From NCBI GenBank assembly GCA_025529335.1, contig JAMYHX010000047.1:1-64000 (forward strand): a stretch of 64,000 nucleotides of DNA, in the 5' to 3' direction. This document shows, piece by piece, positions 46,305 through 56,272 of the stretch (position 1 is its first letter; the number at the start of each line of letters is the position of its first letter). The position numbers were made by a program, and so were the translations under genes. The notes beneath the pieces are model-generated. The model saw nothing but the letters and a program-made list of their open reading frames with translations. It was not told the origin of the DNA and did not search any database. The DNA is from Rhizopus sp. PT2906 (Eukaryota > Mucoromycota > Mucoromycetes > Mucorales > Rhizopodaceae).

Positions 46305-46930
46305 TGTTATGCGTTTGGAGAGCAACTCTGCTTACCACACCTGCTATACATGGAGAGAGCGAGTGACAGAATCACGACGCAGACGTCATACCGAAGAGCA
46401 ACAAGAAGAAGCTAGAGTCGCTACTAGACCGCCAAGAAGAATAGTCGAGTCTACTGACATTGAAAATAGAGTCAAAGGCAGATCCTGCTGAGCATGTCTC
46501 CGCTGCCTACATTTCTCAGCTACACCCTTTACGGCCACTAGGCTTTGGACGAAGGAAATAAGGAATGCCAACACTGTCATGGTCTGCGCTAAATAGACGA
46601 AAGGTCTCTTCATTGAGAAATCTAAGCTGGGAATCATGTTGCAAACAGGGGCCAGTCCTGCTACAGCTTTTGCCTGACCCACCTGAGTACTTGAAGGACC
46701 TTTTTTTTCGGACAGACACCCAAGTAAGGCAATTTAGGCACAGCCTTCGTCAGTACAACGTTGCCTTTGCCTTTACGTATTTGAAATGCGACATTCTCTC
46801 AGCTGAGAAGTATATTTTCTCTGCGATGGCCATTCAAAAACAAAAATGCCCAAGTCAGCTACACTTAAAAGCTTATCTGCATCTCCAGGATCTTATATCC
46901 CAATGCTTAAAGAAATACTTGAGCGACTGA
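46305..46930 (+). pseudogene. Helitron Rep/helicase, N-terminal remnant
   Basis: An arginine- and glutamate-rich leader (RVTESRRRRHTEEQQEE) is followed, after stops and frame changes, by ECQHCHGLR, the Cys/His motif before the Helitron-like N domain. Then comes SWESCCKQGPVLLQLLPDPP and FRHSLRQYNVAFAFT, which matches the start of the Helitron_like_N domain. The order is exactly that of fungal Helitron replicases. The relaxase HUH motif and the helicase are missing, so only the N-terminal end of an old rolling-circle transposon remains. Confidence 0.75.
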
Positions 46931-47208
46931 TGGTTGAAAACCAAGAATATCAAGAAACACCACCACAAGATCAGCAAGAAAAATCAAGCTATATGACGCG
47001 ACTATTATCTTTTTTCCCTGTACCATCATTGAAATGGCGATTCGTAACCACAAGCCCAAATACATCTTCATCCTTTACTGGTAAGCCTATGCAAAGCAGC
47101 TATAAAGTTAAGCTTAGTATGTTCAGTTCGATCTTTGACTTGCCAAGTTTAAAGATAAGCAGGTATTTATTGATGAACTACATGCACATGCATACATCTA
47201 TGGGTTAA
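46846..47208 (+). pseudogene. Unknown open segment downstream of the Helitron relic
   Basis: About 120 codons stay open and include FPVPSLKWRFVTTSPNTSSS and MFSSIFDLPSLKI. The texture is that of a real protein. I cannot name the family; it loosely resembles N-terminal regions of large, repeated Mucorales proteins, some of them transposon-borne. It overlaps the Helitron relic in another frame and ends without a recognisable domain. Confidence 0.3.
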
Positions 47209-48281
47209 TAGTAACTCACAATGAATATAGCTTTAAAGATTTAAGGAAACCAGCAACAAAAAACAAGACAGCATTTTCTAAACTTCCATAGCATGCCTTG
47301 GTGGATGTGGATTGCTTTGGCAACATGACATAAATGCCTGAAAGAACATATCCAAGATTGCCAATAGCATCCTTTGTGGATGTGATAGACCACATGGATT
47401 TCGTCACCGTGTCGAAAACACGGTTGTCCTCGTGTAGTTTAGATACTTACTACTAGTAAAAACCAATTGTACAGAAATTATGATAACAAAGTAAACTGCA
47501 GCCATGAACAAGTGATACATTTACACTTATCAGTTAACCTGATACTAATTGAAATTTTCATACATATATCGGACTGTGTTTGTCTAATTCATATAATTAA
47601 CTTGTACTTTGTTCACAAGACACAGGACCTATCTTTAGCTTTTTCTTTTTCTTTTTCGCTGCAGGATGGCAATGCCAAGTTGAGGGGAGGTATGCAGATA
47701 GTGTTATTTTAATTCGAATATTCAACAGTTTCAATCATATTTGATCATCTTAAAATAGATACACAATTCATAGTGATCACCTTGTCTGCTACAGATGATT
47801 TCTATTGTGTCCAGTTCTGAGGTTCAAATTACCCCACTGCCATGAATATATTCTGCTATGCCGAGGCAGCATCATTTCATTGCTAGGTCAGGTTGGTAAC
47901 TACATAAACCCTTGTCCATGGCTAATAATGGTGTGTTTTTCTTTTTTTTCTTTTTTTTTTTCATGGCTTGGTTTGTATCCCATATTGTACAAGGAGATGT
48001 ATCCCTTCTGATTTAATTGACGTAATTCGTTAGTAAAGTAAAACAGGTTGTCCTTTTTTTAAAAAAAGACAATAATAGTAATACATATTTTTGCATGAAC
48101 AATGCATAAAGTTAAGAAGGTAACCGCGTATCGTTCATTAAAAATAAATAAAAAGTTTAAAAAAAGAGCACCTTGAGGTTCACATCTTTTGGTGTAGCGC
48201 ATCTAAAGTTAATGACGATATTTTAAGCCATTTGAGTCATTCTTTCTTTTTCTTTCTCGTTCTCTTTCTATTTTATCTTGT
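47209..48281. other. Intergenic region upstream of the PH-domain gene
   Basis: No gene is supported. At 47270-47400 an imperfect direct repeat (GCATxxxTTGGTGGATGTG-like units about 80 bases apart) is visible. The last 40 bases before the ATG are pyrimidine-rich. Confidence 0.45.
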
Positions 48282-49418
48282 ATGAAAAAAGACTGCCTCT
48301 TTAGTACTGATCAAAATAACGATCTAGAAGAACTTCCAGTTAATGGACATATATTCGAAGGACACTTGTACCTCAAAAGACATGATGGAAAATGGGCGTG
48401 GAAATTATTTCGATTCGATGGTTCATCCTTAATATGTCTATCAACAAAAAAGATCAAAATACAACCCAATGTCACATTAGGATCTCATCAAAATAACTCT
48501 GCAACGTCACTTTTATTAGCGACTCCAAAAGATAAATCATCAAGATTGCTGACAGTTAACGATTTATGCAAGGAACCCAGCTATTATCAGTTACCTAAAT
48601 GGACGCTCAATGTTTGTGACATTTCATCCATTGCCATTTTAAAAAGGAGCAGCTACAAACACGCTTTTTTTAAAAGCAAATCAAACAGCTTTTGTATAAG
48701 ATCATCTGACGGCCAATGCTATGTGATGAAGGCACGAACATTAGGTGAGCTAGAACGATGGGTATTTGTACTATCTAAAATGTGGAAATTATCTCAACTT
48801 TTGCCATCATCGTCATCGTCAGCGTCATGCAACTCTCCTTTAAGGAAGGCATCTGTACCACAAGGAGCATTCAATCATAGTTCAGTCATTATACCCCCAG
48901 CCACTACCACCCCATCCAACACTACACAATGTAAATCAGCCCAAAAGGTTTTCCTTACTGCAGAAAAGATTTCTTTTATAGAAAATTGGTTAAGCTCCGT
49001 GAATGAACAAGTATACCAATCCAACGATTGTGAGAATAGACTGCAAAAGGGCAACAAGTCGTTTACACAAAAGAATCTCAGTTGTATAGAGGAAGTGCCT
49101 CACCCAAATAAATCACCCTTCAACTTTTTTCAAGATGCGAATACAGTGTATACTGATGAATCAGAGACACATAGTAAGAAATATACATACTCCTCACTGA
49201 AATACCATGGTAGTACTCGAGCATGTCATGTTAAATTGATCAAGAGCGATTCAACCCCTTCAATACCTTCCAAAACGCGTATAGTGCATTCACTACCAAC
49301 AGTGTTTATGCATTCTCCTCTAGAGCTCTTAAAATCTGCAGCAAGCTTCGAACACCACGTCAAGAATGATGGAAGTAAACATCTGACTGAAATGCTTGGA
49401 AACATAAGACTAAACTAA
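48282..49418 (+). CDS. PH-domain protein
   Basis: A single exon of 378 residues. The PH domain spans about residues 22-170: FEGHLYLKRHDGKWAWKLFR opens it, a long loop with SATSLLLATPKDK follows, and LGELERWVFVLSKMWKL is the closing helix with the invariant Trp. The insert between strands is larger than usual, as in fungal proteins that bind membranes through split PH domains. The remainder is serine- and asparagine-rich and probably disordered, with possible phosphorylation sites. It probably acts at membranes by binding phosphoinositides; partner unknown. It ends 48 bases from the SEC11 stop, in convergent orientation. Confidence 0.85.
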   Translation: MKKDCLFSTDQNNDLEELPVNGHIFEGHLYLKRHDGKWAWKLFRFDGSSLICLSTKKIKIQPNVTLGSHQNNSATSLLLATPKDKSSRLLTVNDLCKEPSYYQLPKWTLNVCDISSIAILKRSSYKHAFFKSKSNSFCIRSSDGQCYVMKARTLGELERWVFVLSKMWKLSQLLPSSSSSASCNSPLRKASVPQGAFNHSSVIIPPATTTPSNTTQCKSAQKVFLTAEKISFIENWLSSVNEQVYQSNDCENRLQKGNKSFTQKNLSCIEEVPHPNKSPFNFFQDANTVYTDESETHSKKYTYSSLKYHGSTRACHVKLIKSDSTPSIPSKTRIVHSLPTVFMHSPLELLKSAASFEHHVKNDGSKHLTEMLGNIRLN

Positions 49419-49466
49419 TAATAAATAATATCCGTTTTTTTGTTTTTGTTTTGTTAAGCCTCTCTT

Positions 49467-50211
49467 TTACTCTCTATGAATAAGCACAAAGAAGCCGAGT
49501 ACACCCAAGACAGCATATTTCATCCATGCATAGTCGTTCATCATGATAGTCACCATGCCAACATAAGGCAAGAAGCTATTTTTAATCTTAGTATCTTTGA
49601 TAAACAGCTCGTGTTATTACACGTACCCTTTTACTTTTCCAACAAGATGCTCTTTATTAATCCACATTTGTCCTCTGTCATACAACACACGGTCGTCTCT
49701 CGTGTTATTATCTCCTTTTGTCAAGAGATATTCTTTTCCGGTTTCGCTATTCAATTTGATGATATGAATACAGATCATTGTTATATAATTAATATTATTT
49801 TACTCTTGGTGAATCTTTAAAACTCTGTGAACAATAGGGATATCACGTCCGGGTAACTTGAAAACACATATATCATTGATGGCTACATTGTCATTTCTTG
49901 GTAACGTAAGGAACAATAAATCACCGCGATGAAAAGCAGGTTCCATACTTCCACTATAGTATATAAGTTAGTTCGTATCTTTTATAAACTATATATATCT
50001 CAAGTAACCTCAAGACGACAACGATAGGACTCTCGGTATTTGTTACAAGACCTAATCCTTTCCAGACCATAAGAGCAGTTGCTCCGATGGTTAAAATGTT
50101 GAGTATCTGTAATGCGATCTAATCATAAACTGTGTAAAAATAGGTGTTGTTCATGCTTTTTATTGACATATTAACCTGACGCATATTCATTCTACGAAGT
50201 TCGCCAAACAT
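49467..50211 (-). CDS. SEC11: Signal peptidase complex catalytic subunit SEC11
   Basis: The ER-membrane serine protease that removes signal peptides. Five exons (50211-50176, 50118-50009, 49953-49804, 49746-49627, 49575-49467) give 174 residues, the usual size. A transmembrane helix sits at about 13-32. The catalytic serine is Ser51 in SGSMEPAFHRGD, with His91 in DIPIVHRVL and Asp117 in KGDNNTRDD; these positions match human SEC11A Ser56, His96 and Asp122 by spacing. The end YVGMVTIMMNDYAWMKYAVL and FFVLIHRE matches the family. Introns are 50-57 bases and all keep frame. Confidence 0.97.
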
Positions 50212-50490
50212 TGCTTTTATTTATTTGAAAAAAAGGGTCGAATAGCATCTTGACACTCTAATATTTTATTTAAGGCCCAAGTAAATGATTGTCCGCCAGC
50301 TGTATAAACTTTAATTTAAGGAGAAACCAGGCGTGTCTCGCTTGTCCAGAGAGAAAGTTGCTTAGAAATTGTCATGATATTATGGCATTCTTTCAAGCGG
50401 AAAAAGTCAACTGTCACTTTTTCAAGATTATCTCTCTCTCTCTTTCTCTCTTTTCAACTTTACTGACAACAAAAGCTAAACCCTCCAATA

Positions 50491-50628
50491 CAGTGGCCCC
50501 ACCCTCAATTGGTCGATTTTTGAAAACGATGGGCCATATTTTAGAGGTTAGTCTGACTCAAAATAGAGGGCTTTTTATCCAGGACAATTTACTACTATAG
50601 AGGGCAAGACTACAAATGTACTCCTCAC
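50491..50628. mobile_element. Tc1/mariner terminal region with CAGTG end
   Basis: A TA dinucleotide (50489-50490) is followed by CAGTGGCCCCACCCTCAATT, which has the CAGTG opening and TTGG words of Tc1/mariner ends. A similar end (CAGTGCTTCCACCGTCATTT) is read inward from 55779. It leads into the transposase relic at 50.63-51.08 kb. Confidence 0.5.
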
Positions 50629-50872
50629 TACCAATTGGTTTTTACATTCTGACCAATGATTTCAAAAAAATGCCCAAATGAAAAAGGTGAAAATAGGTTG
50701 CCCACTATTTACAAATAATTTGACTCGATTTCTGGTCAAAACAGCATAAGGCTCTTTATTTAAGCATTTAGGGAAGGTATTTATAGAATACCGGATGGAA
50801 TTTTGTAAATGCTCAATAAGAATACCTTTGCTTCTTTTAATGACCTTCAAAGTAATTTTCACCTCGCTTAAT
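50629..50872 (-). repeat. Inverted duplication, copy 1 (pairs with 54080-54324)
   Basis: About 245 bases are almost identical, in opposite orientation, to 54080-54324. The sequence encodes the same decayed transposase C-terminus (KGILIEHLQNSIRYSINTF... ) followed by a terminal-repeat-like tail ending in CCAATTGGTA. The two copies are 3.2 kb apart and could form a long hairpin. Confidence 0.9.
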
Positions 50873-51080
50873 TTGTTGCTTATAGTTCTATTCGCCAAAG
50901 CATCTCAATAAGAAAGTGTACAAGTATGCAGTCTCTTTCTATAGTTATCGGATCAACAAGATCAGGATTATGAATAGGAGCATTGTACATAATAATATGA
51001 AAGCCCTTCAAGTGAAAAAATATGTATATGATGCCTAAAATGACATTGATAAACTTGACATAATGACCAGTTATAGCTCC
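50662..51080 (-). pseudogene. Tc1/mariner transposase relic, family A
   Basis: On the minus strand, 51080 to about 50905 reads HYVKFINVILGIIYIFFHLK then HIIMYNAPIHNPDLVDP, the region of the second catalytic Asp, here changed to Tyr (MYN instead of MDN). A stop and frame change follow. The C-terminus then resumes at 50880 with TLKVIKRSKGILIEHLQNSI and FPKCLNKEPY. The YLPPYSPELNP block between them is lost. With the catalytic Asp replaced and the frame broken it cannot be active. Confidence 0.72.
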
Positions 51081-51159
51081 TTACGGTATAGCAGTTACCA
51101 CATCTACAGGCGCCTCGTTCACAGCCTTTCTTTTCTTCACAGTTCTTGGTTCTCATATA

Positions 51160-52080
51160 CTAGCATTCATAACAACAAATGGTAAGACTGCACCAATAAC
51201 GACATGAGAAACTTCTCTCGCCGAAGGTGATTCTATGATTACTTGAGTGCTATGCTGTGACTAAGCTCTCGAACGACGCATATTTATATTGAAGCTTAAT
51301 TCACCAAGAAAAATACAGTTTTACATATAAAGTATGATCTTAAAGAGATATTCTGTTACATATTTTGCACAAGTTTCCAAAATTTTATTTCTTTTTCCGA
51401 TTACAAGTCAATAAAATATGCTATAATAAGGATTGGAGGTGAACAGTAAACGTATTGTTGTTTTAGCTGATGAGATTGGTGTTCTTGCATGAATATTACT
51501 GATGTTGTAGTTTGGATATAATATATGACTTTTAAAAAGCAAAGTAATAGAATCGGCCCATTAACCTATCGTAATGGACACTATATCTAACAATGTTCGC
51601 TTGAAAGCAACCATCGCCTTTCAAGTTACCGACTCTAAGCTGTGCAAGCCAAAAACAAAATGTGAAGAACCGGAAAGCAAAGCCATGAGTACTATCAATC
51701 GATCGTCTTACACAGGGCTAGATCCTGTACCTAATGAAATATGCTATGATGGTCACATGCTTCGCTTAGGAGTACTCATGGTGTACTAACCGGCGGCAGT
51801 AGAAGCATTTAAATATTTGGATAAAACATAGCTAGTAATAGATCAAAACACTTCATATATCGAGATACTTACTAAAAGAAAACGATAACGATTATGAAAA
51901 CATCGTAAAAATAATAATTTGCGGACGTCACAAGCTCGCTAAAAATACTTTTTCCTTGATGTTGTCAGTCTTCCACCTTTATTATTCAAAAATTAAAAAT
52001 GTCTATTGATATGAAATCTTAAAACAAATAGAAAAAACAAATGCGGAAGACAACTGCTTGACTTACAAATTGAATCAAAC
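51160..52080. other. AT-rich region without a supported gene
   Basis: An open frame at 51574-51789 has no recognisable motif; it may be part of the decayed orphan gene that follows. Confidence 0.4.
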
Positions 52081-52568
52081 AGATATAAACGTTTGAGAAA
52101 ATCATCCAAGACAAGAATACTACCAAAGAGAAAACGAAAAATAAATTCTCCCGACAAAATTGTATTTGGAGGTTTGCAAGGAACTTTGGGGGAGAAAACT
52201 CTTTCCGTTGGTTATGAAATGGAGCTCATTGAAAGTCAAAGTGTATTGCCTTCTTATCTCGAAATGTTATTATCGACTTTAATAATCCAGCTCAGCTTAA
52301 AGTGATCGGTATCAAACTCACTCAACTTAATAATAGATTCCAATTAAATATCAAAGGAGTAGAGCGAGACATAAAAGAACTACATAATGTTACTAAAAAG
52401 GTAATATAAACAGCATTACATACTATTTAAAAATTTGTACAAATTCTAAACAAAAGTTTTAGATCGAAAACCGTGTTTCTGGTGAAACTTTTTTGAAGGA
52501 TGCTGAGGCTTTTATCTATACAAATTCGAATGAAAGGGGAACAAGAATGATATATGTACATATGTAGG
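52081..52568 (+). pseudogene. Orphan gene relic 1
   Basis: A basic start (RILPKRKRKINSPDK) leads to IVFGGLQGTLGEKTLSVGYE and SVLPSYLEML. After a frame change, VIGIKLTQLNNRFQLNIKGV runs into an intron (donor GTAATA at about 52401, acceptor GTTTTAG near 52461) and then IENRVSGETFLKDAEAF. The text is clearly protein-like but broken by a frameshift. I do not know the family. It may belong to the same transposon or locus as the pieces at 53.1-53.9 kb. Confidence 0.45.
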
Positions 52569-53079
52569 TTATAACACTATGATATGTAAACGATATATTG
52601 ATATAATACCAATTCTACATAGCATGGATCAAGTTGTAAATAAACCAGTGTTATTCCATGGTACTTCACAAAAGCAATTCTCAGAGACATCGTTTCTGGT
52701 TAAATTCTGAGGTCTGATAATCGAACTTTTTTTTAATCCAAATGAGTACTGTATACAATGGTAAGTTACAATCTGCATTCTTAGTTAGGATCATGTATAA
52801 TGATAGTGACCACTTCTGTAGGGGTGACACGATTTCGCAACATTTGGAGTGGGTGTAGGGTAAGCAGAGACACCCACAGCTGGATGACCCATGACTCACT
52901 CGCCTGTCCTTACCTTGGTCTTTTAAAAGCCTCTTACTTCCATGACCATACCCCTACAACCTGGACAGCGCTGTCTTCCCTGGATATCCTTCTTATCATG
53001 TAGTCTTACATATCCTTCTCGTGGTTAGTCATCCTTTCTGCCTTCCCATGACCCCCTATACTACTCCTTCATCTACTAG

Positions 53080-53873
53080 TCGCGGTATAACCCAGTGGAT
53101 GTGCAAACTTGGAAGGGTAGTGGAGGACCCCCTTTCTCTGTGTCAAATTTGTTTTTTAAGTTGGACTTCAGACTTATTGTCAAGGATTTAGACAACAATA
53201 AATTTGATGTCACCACTGGAGAGCTGGCACGCCATTCCTTAACGACCTCGCCCAAAATGTACAGAGATTTCCTTAAGTCTGCTTTAACTACAAAAGTCCT
53301 ATCTTAAAACGAATGCTATACATCTCCCAAAACAAGATCAAAACCGTTGTTGCCCCCCATGGTTCAGATAATGGGATTATCTCGTATTGTATACGGAATG
53401 AATATAGTTTACAAAAAGGTATATACACTACAGAAGTTGTGTGCATTTAATTATCCAAGTACATTCCGTGAAGTGAAGAACGGTAGAATGAAAGCAATGT
53501 TAAATGGATTTGGCTTAATAGAAGTAAGTGAATCAGTTGAAGTATGATTATTTTAGAAGAAATGTTTAACTGTTTGCTCCCCTTCCTCTTTCTATCATTT
53601 TTTTATTGACTTTATTAGTCAATGATTAAAAATATTGAAGCAATGGTCATTAATTACAGTAGAACACCTAGCAATACCATGTCTAATATCAAGAACGGAA
53701 GAAAAAAGAGTACGATTGTTAAAATGGCCAATATTGATGAATATATTTCTATTGTTATATCATGTCCTGATTCTGAGAATGAAGATGAATCAGAAGATGA
53801 TGAAACAGATGATGGACTAGAAGATGAAAAGCAAGATGATCAAGAAGATGAGGAGCAAGAGGCTGGTGAGTAA
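53080..53873 (+). pseudogene. Orphan gene relic 2 with acidic C-terminus
   Basis: From 53080 a frame stays open to a TAA at 53305-53307, then continues in the same frame to 53523 (LCAFNYPSTFREVKNGRMKA, then MLNGFGLIE). It splices (donor GTAAGT at 53524, acceptor TTATTAG at 53618) into SMIKNIEAMVINYSRTPSNT, a lysine-rich patch and a long Glu/Asp tail ending at 53873. One in-frame stop separates it from an intact gene of about 230 codons. The family is unknown to me. A further donor-like GTGAGTAAG near the end leaves room for another exon. Confidence 0.5.
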
Positions 53874-54079
53874 GAAGGCAGAGACATACATGATGAAGAG
53901 TAACTCCATAAGTGATATTGCGTGGTGCGCCCTTATATATATCAATATGTTTAACTGCTCCCTTTATATCAATAAACCTTCATATGCTATGATCAATATG
54001 TTAAATAAATATCTTCTTATTGAATAGTTACAATAACTATTGGTGCTGAATATTCTACAATTTATTTTTATTTTTATTA

Positions 54080-54324
54080 GACTGAGCGAGGTGAAAATTA
54101 CTTTGAAGGTCATTAAAAGAAGCAAAGGTATTCTTATTGAGCATTTACAAAATTCCATCCGGTATTCTATAAATACCTTCCCTAAATGCTTAAATAAAGA
54201 GCCTTATGCTGTTTTGACCAGAAATCGAGTCAAATTATTTGTAAATAGTGGGCAACCTATTTTCACCTTTTTCATTTGGGCATTTTTTTGAAATCATTGG
54301 TCAGAATGTAAAAACCAATTGGTA
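54080..54324 (+). repeat. Inverted duplication, copy 2 (pairs with 50629-50872)
   Basis: Plus-strand copy of the 245-base repeat, encoding the family-A transposase C-terminus (TLKVIKRSKGILIEHLQNSI) and ending in the CCAATTGGTA tail. It abuts the 3' end of the family-B transposase at 54301, so one element probably inserted next to or into the other. Confidence 0.9.
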
Positions 54325-55779
54325 AATTTTTATTTGGATATTTTCTTTTACTTTGTTTCTACATTTTTCAAACTGATTTACTGAATGCTGAATAATGTTT
54401 TCAAGGTGAAAAATTGGTGCAGCTTCACCGGCCTCAATTGTTCTAGTTGTAAGGGTATCTAAATCACTAAGTTTGGTTCGTCTTACTTTAGCCTTTATGA
54501 TGGACCAGAATTGTTCGATTGGATTTAATTCGGGCGAGTAAGGTGGAAGATACACTGGGGTGTAACCTCGCTGCATAATTATGGGGTCAATCATTTCAGG
54601 AACATGAATTGGAGCGTTGTCCATAATAATAAAGTAACCTTTCATTTCTGGAAACTCATCCATGATATCCATGGTATCGCTAATGAATTGAAGATAGTGT
54701 TCAACTGTAGTACCCTTAGGAACAGATAATTGTTCTTCAGGTGCCTTTTTTTTGTAGCTCCCACTATTTTTCTTCTCTTCAAATTTCCAGACTCTCTTGG
54801 CTTCATGTTAACAACCCCGACTGCCGATATTACACCAAGAATACTATGCAAGGTAGCTTTTGTGGATGGAGTTTCGGTGATTGTTTTTGAGCCGCGTGGT
54901 AACCAGCCTTGATTACGACGCATGCTGATGTCAAATTCTGACTCATCAACAAAAACATAGTTCTTGAGATGGCCCATGTCATTTTCATCCACTTTTCAGC
55001 CCAATCCACCCGCTTCTGAAGGTTTTCCTCTTTGTTCCTGGCAACAGGATGTCGACTTACAACCTTAATACTAAGGTTGCACTCCTCCTTCATGAACTCG
55101 GCTACCCTTGACTTTTTTATGTCCAAGCCCATAAACTTCGCAGCCAAGTCCTCTACTGCGTTTTGGACTGTTGCCGTAGAATCTTCATCAAAAAAATTGA
55201 TTAAATGAGTCTTATGGGTTTCATTTAGCTTACTGACCGGCCTATTAAGCGTTTTATTGGTTTTTTTTTAACCGGGATTTTTCTAAGGTCATCCTTCGTA
55301 TGTCTTTTTCCATTTGCGAGCAGTTTCGTAACTGACATTGGCTACTAGGGCTGCTTGCTTTGGCTTCATAAGCTTTTTCTTCAAAAAATAAAACTAACGC
55401 TCACAATCTTCGAGTGTATAGGCGTTCTACTGAAGAACCCTCTCCTTCTTAAGTTCGGCCTCTTTCACCTCAGCGTCGGCTGAAGATCTTGCTTCAACCT
55501 GAATGTTCTGGTTTTTGATATACTTTCGAAGATCTGTCAAACCCTTTAAGCGAAATGATTTATCCTCGACGTAACTCGGTGCTTCCTGACCTTGCTTGTC
55601 AAAAATATCACCAGTACCGTTTTCATAGAAAAAGTGAGTGTTTTTGTTATGACTCATTGCAAAAGTAAAATGAAGATCTCAGTAACGACCAAATGAAATT
55701 TACAAAAATGACCAAATGAATATAGAAAAAGTTACCAATTGGAGTTCAAAAAAATGTCCAAATGACGGTGGAAGCACTG
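54246..55779 (-). mobile_element. Degraded Tc1/mariner element, family B
   Basis: About 1.5 kb, typical for the superfamily. The right end, read inward, is CAGTGCTTCCACCGTCATTT next to a TA. The left end is less clear: AGTGGGCAACC at about 54247 leads into CATTTGGGCATTTTTTTGAA, which matches CATTTGGACATTTTTTTGAA at the right end. It encloses a frameshifted transposase. Confidence 0.55.
54301..55657 (-). pseudogene. Tc1/mariner (DDE) transposase, family B, frameshifted
   Basis: From 55657 the minus strand encodes an N-terminal region (MSHNKNTHFFYENGTGDIFD...). After gaps come KFMGLDIKKSRVAEFMKEEC and VARNKEENLQKRVDWAEKWM, the end of the DNA-binding part. Then NYVFVDESEFDISMRRNQGW carries the first catalytic Asp, MKGYFIIMDNAPIH the second, and YLPPYSPELNPIEQFWSIIK the last acidic region. 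The C-terminus ends in FEKCRNK. At least three frame changes (near 55.4, 54.85 and 54.66 kb) show it is inactive, but all catalytic blocks survive, so it decayed fairly recently compared with family A. Confidence 0.88.
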
Positions 55780-56272
55780 TAGTGAAAGTCACAGTATCAA
55801 TTAATGATTCATAAGAAGGCTTGATTATGCAAGTGCAGGGTATTTTCTTATAGTGCGCACATTACATTTGCATATTAAAGAAGCGATATAAACTGTAGTG
55901 CGCCTGTGTAGTAAAATTTGTTAAAGGCTCCCATGGAGGTTAACCCAATGCGGGTGGAGGTAAATATTCCTCTGCGACATACAACCCAGTGTCCTACAAT
56001 ACTATGACGTTTGTCTGTCACGTTAATGAACTTGTTTACTTTTACGCGTACTTGTTTTGAATAAAACACCTCTATTGTTGATCTTATCCTTTTCATGCAC
56101 TGTAGCTAAAACTATTTCAGTAAAGTGACCAATTTGTTTTCCTTTTTTGAATCAAGCTAATCTCTAATTGACTGTGACTAAATAATCATGATGATTATTT
56201 GATGCTCCGATGATTTATGCAGTTAAAAAAAAAAAAATACTTGCCTTATTTTTTCTCTAAACTGTCTTCCTA
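55780..56272. other. Intergenic region upstream of the DUF2470 gene
   Basis: No gene is supported. A run of about twelve A bases lies at 56226-56237, shortly before the ATG at 56273. Confidence 0.5.

Noticed and set aside
50289..50600. 103-codon plus-strand frame
   Set aside because: Covers a CT repeat and a transposon end; no protein-like conservation.
52800..53095. Possible tRNA-derived SINE in a GC-richer patch
   Set aside because: An A-box-like stretch is present but no convincing B box and no cloverleaf.
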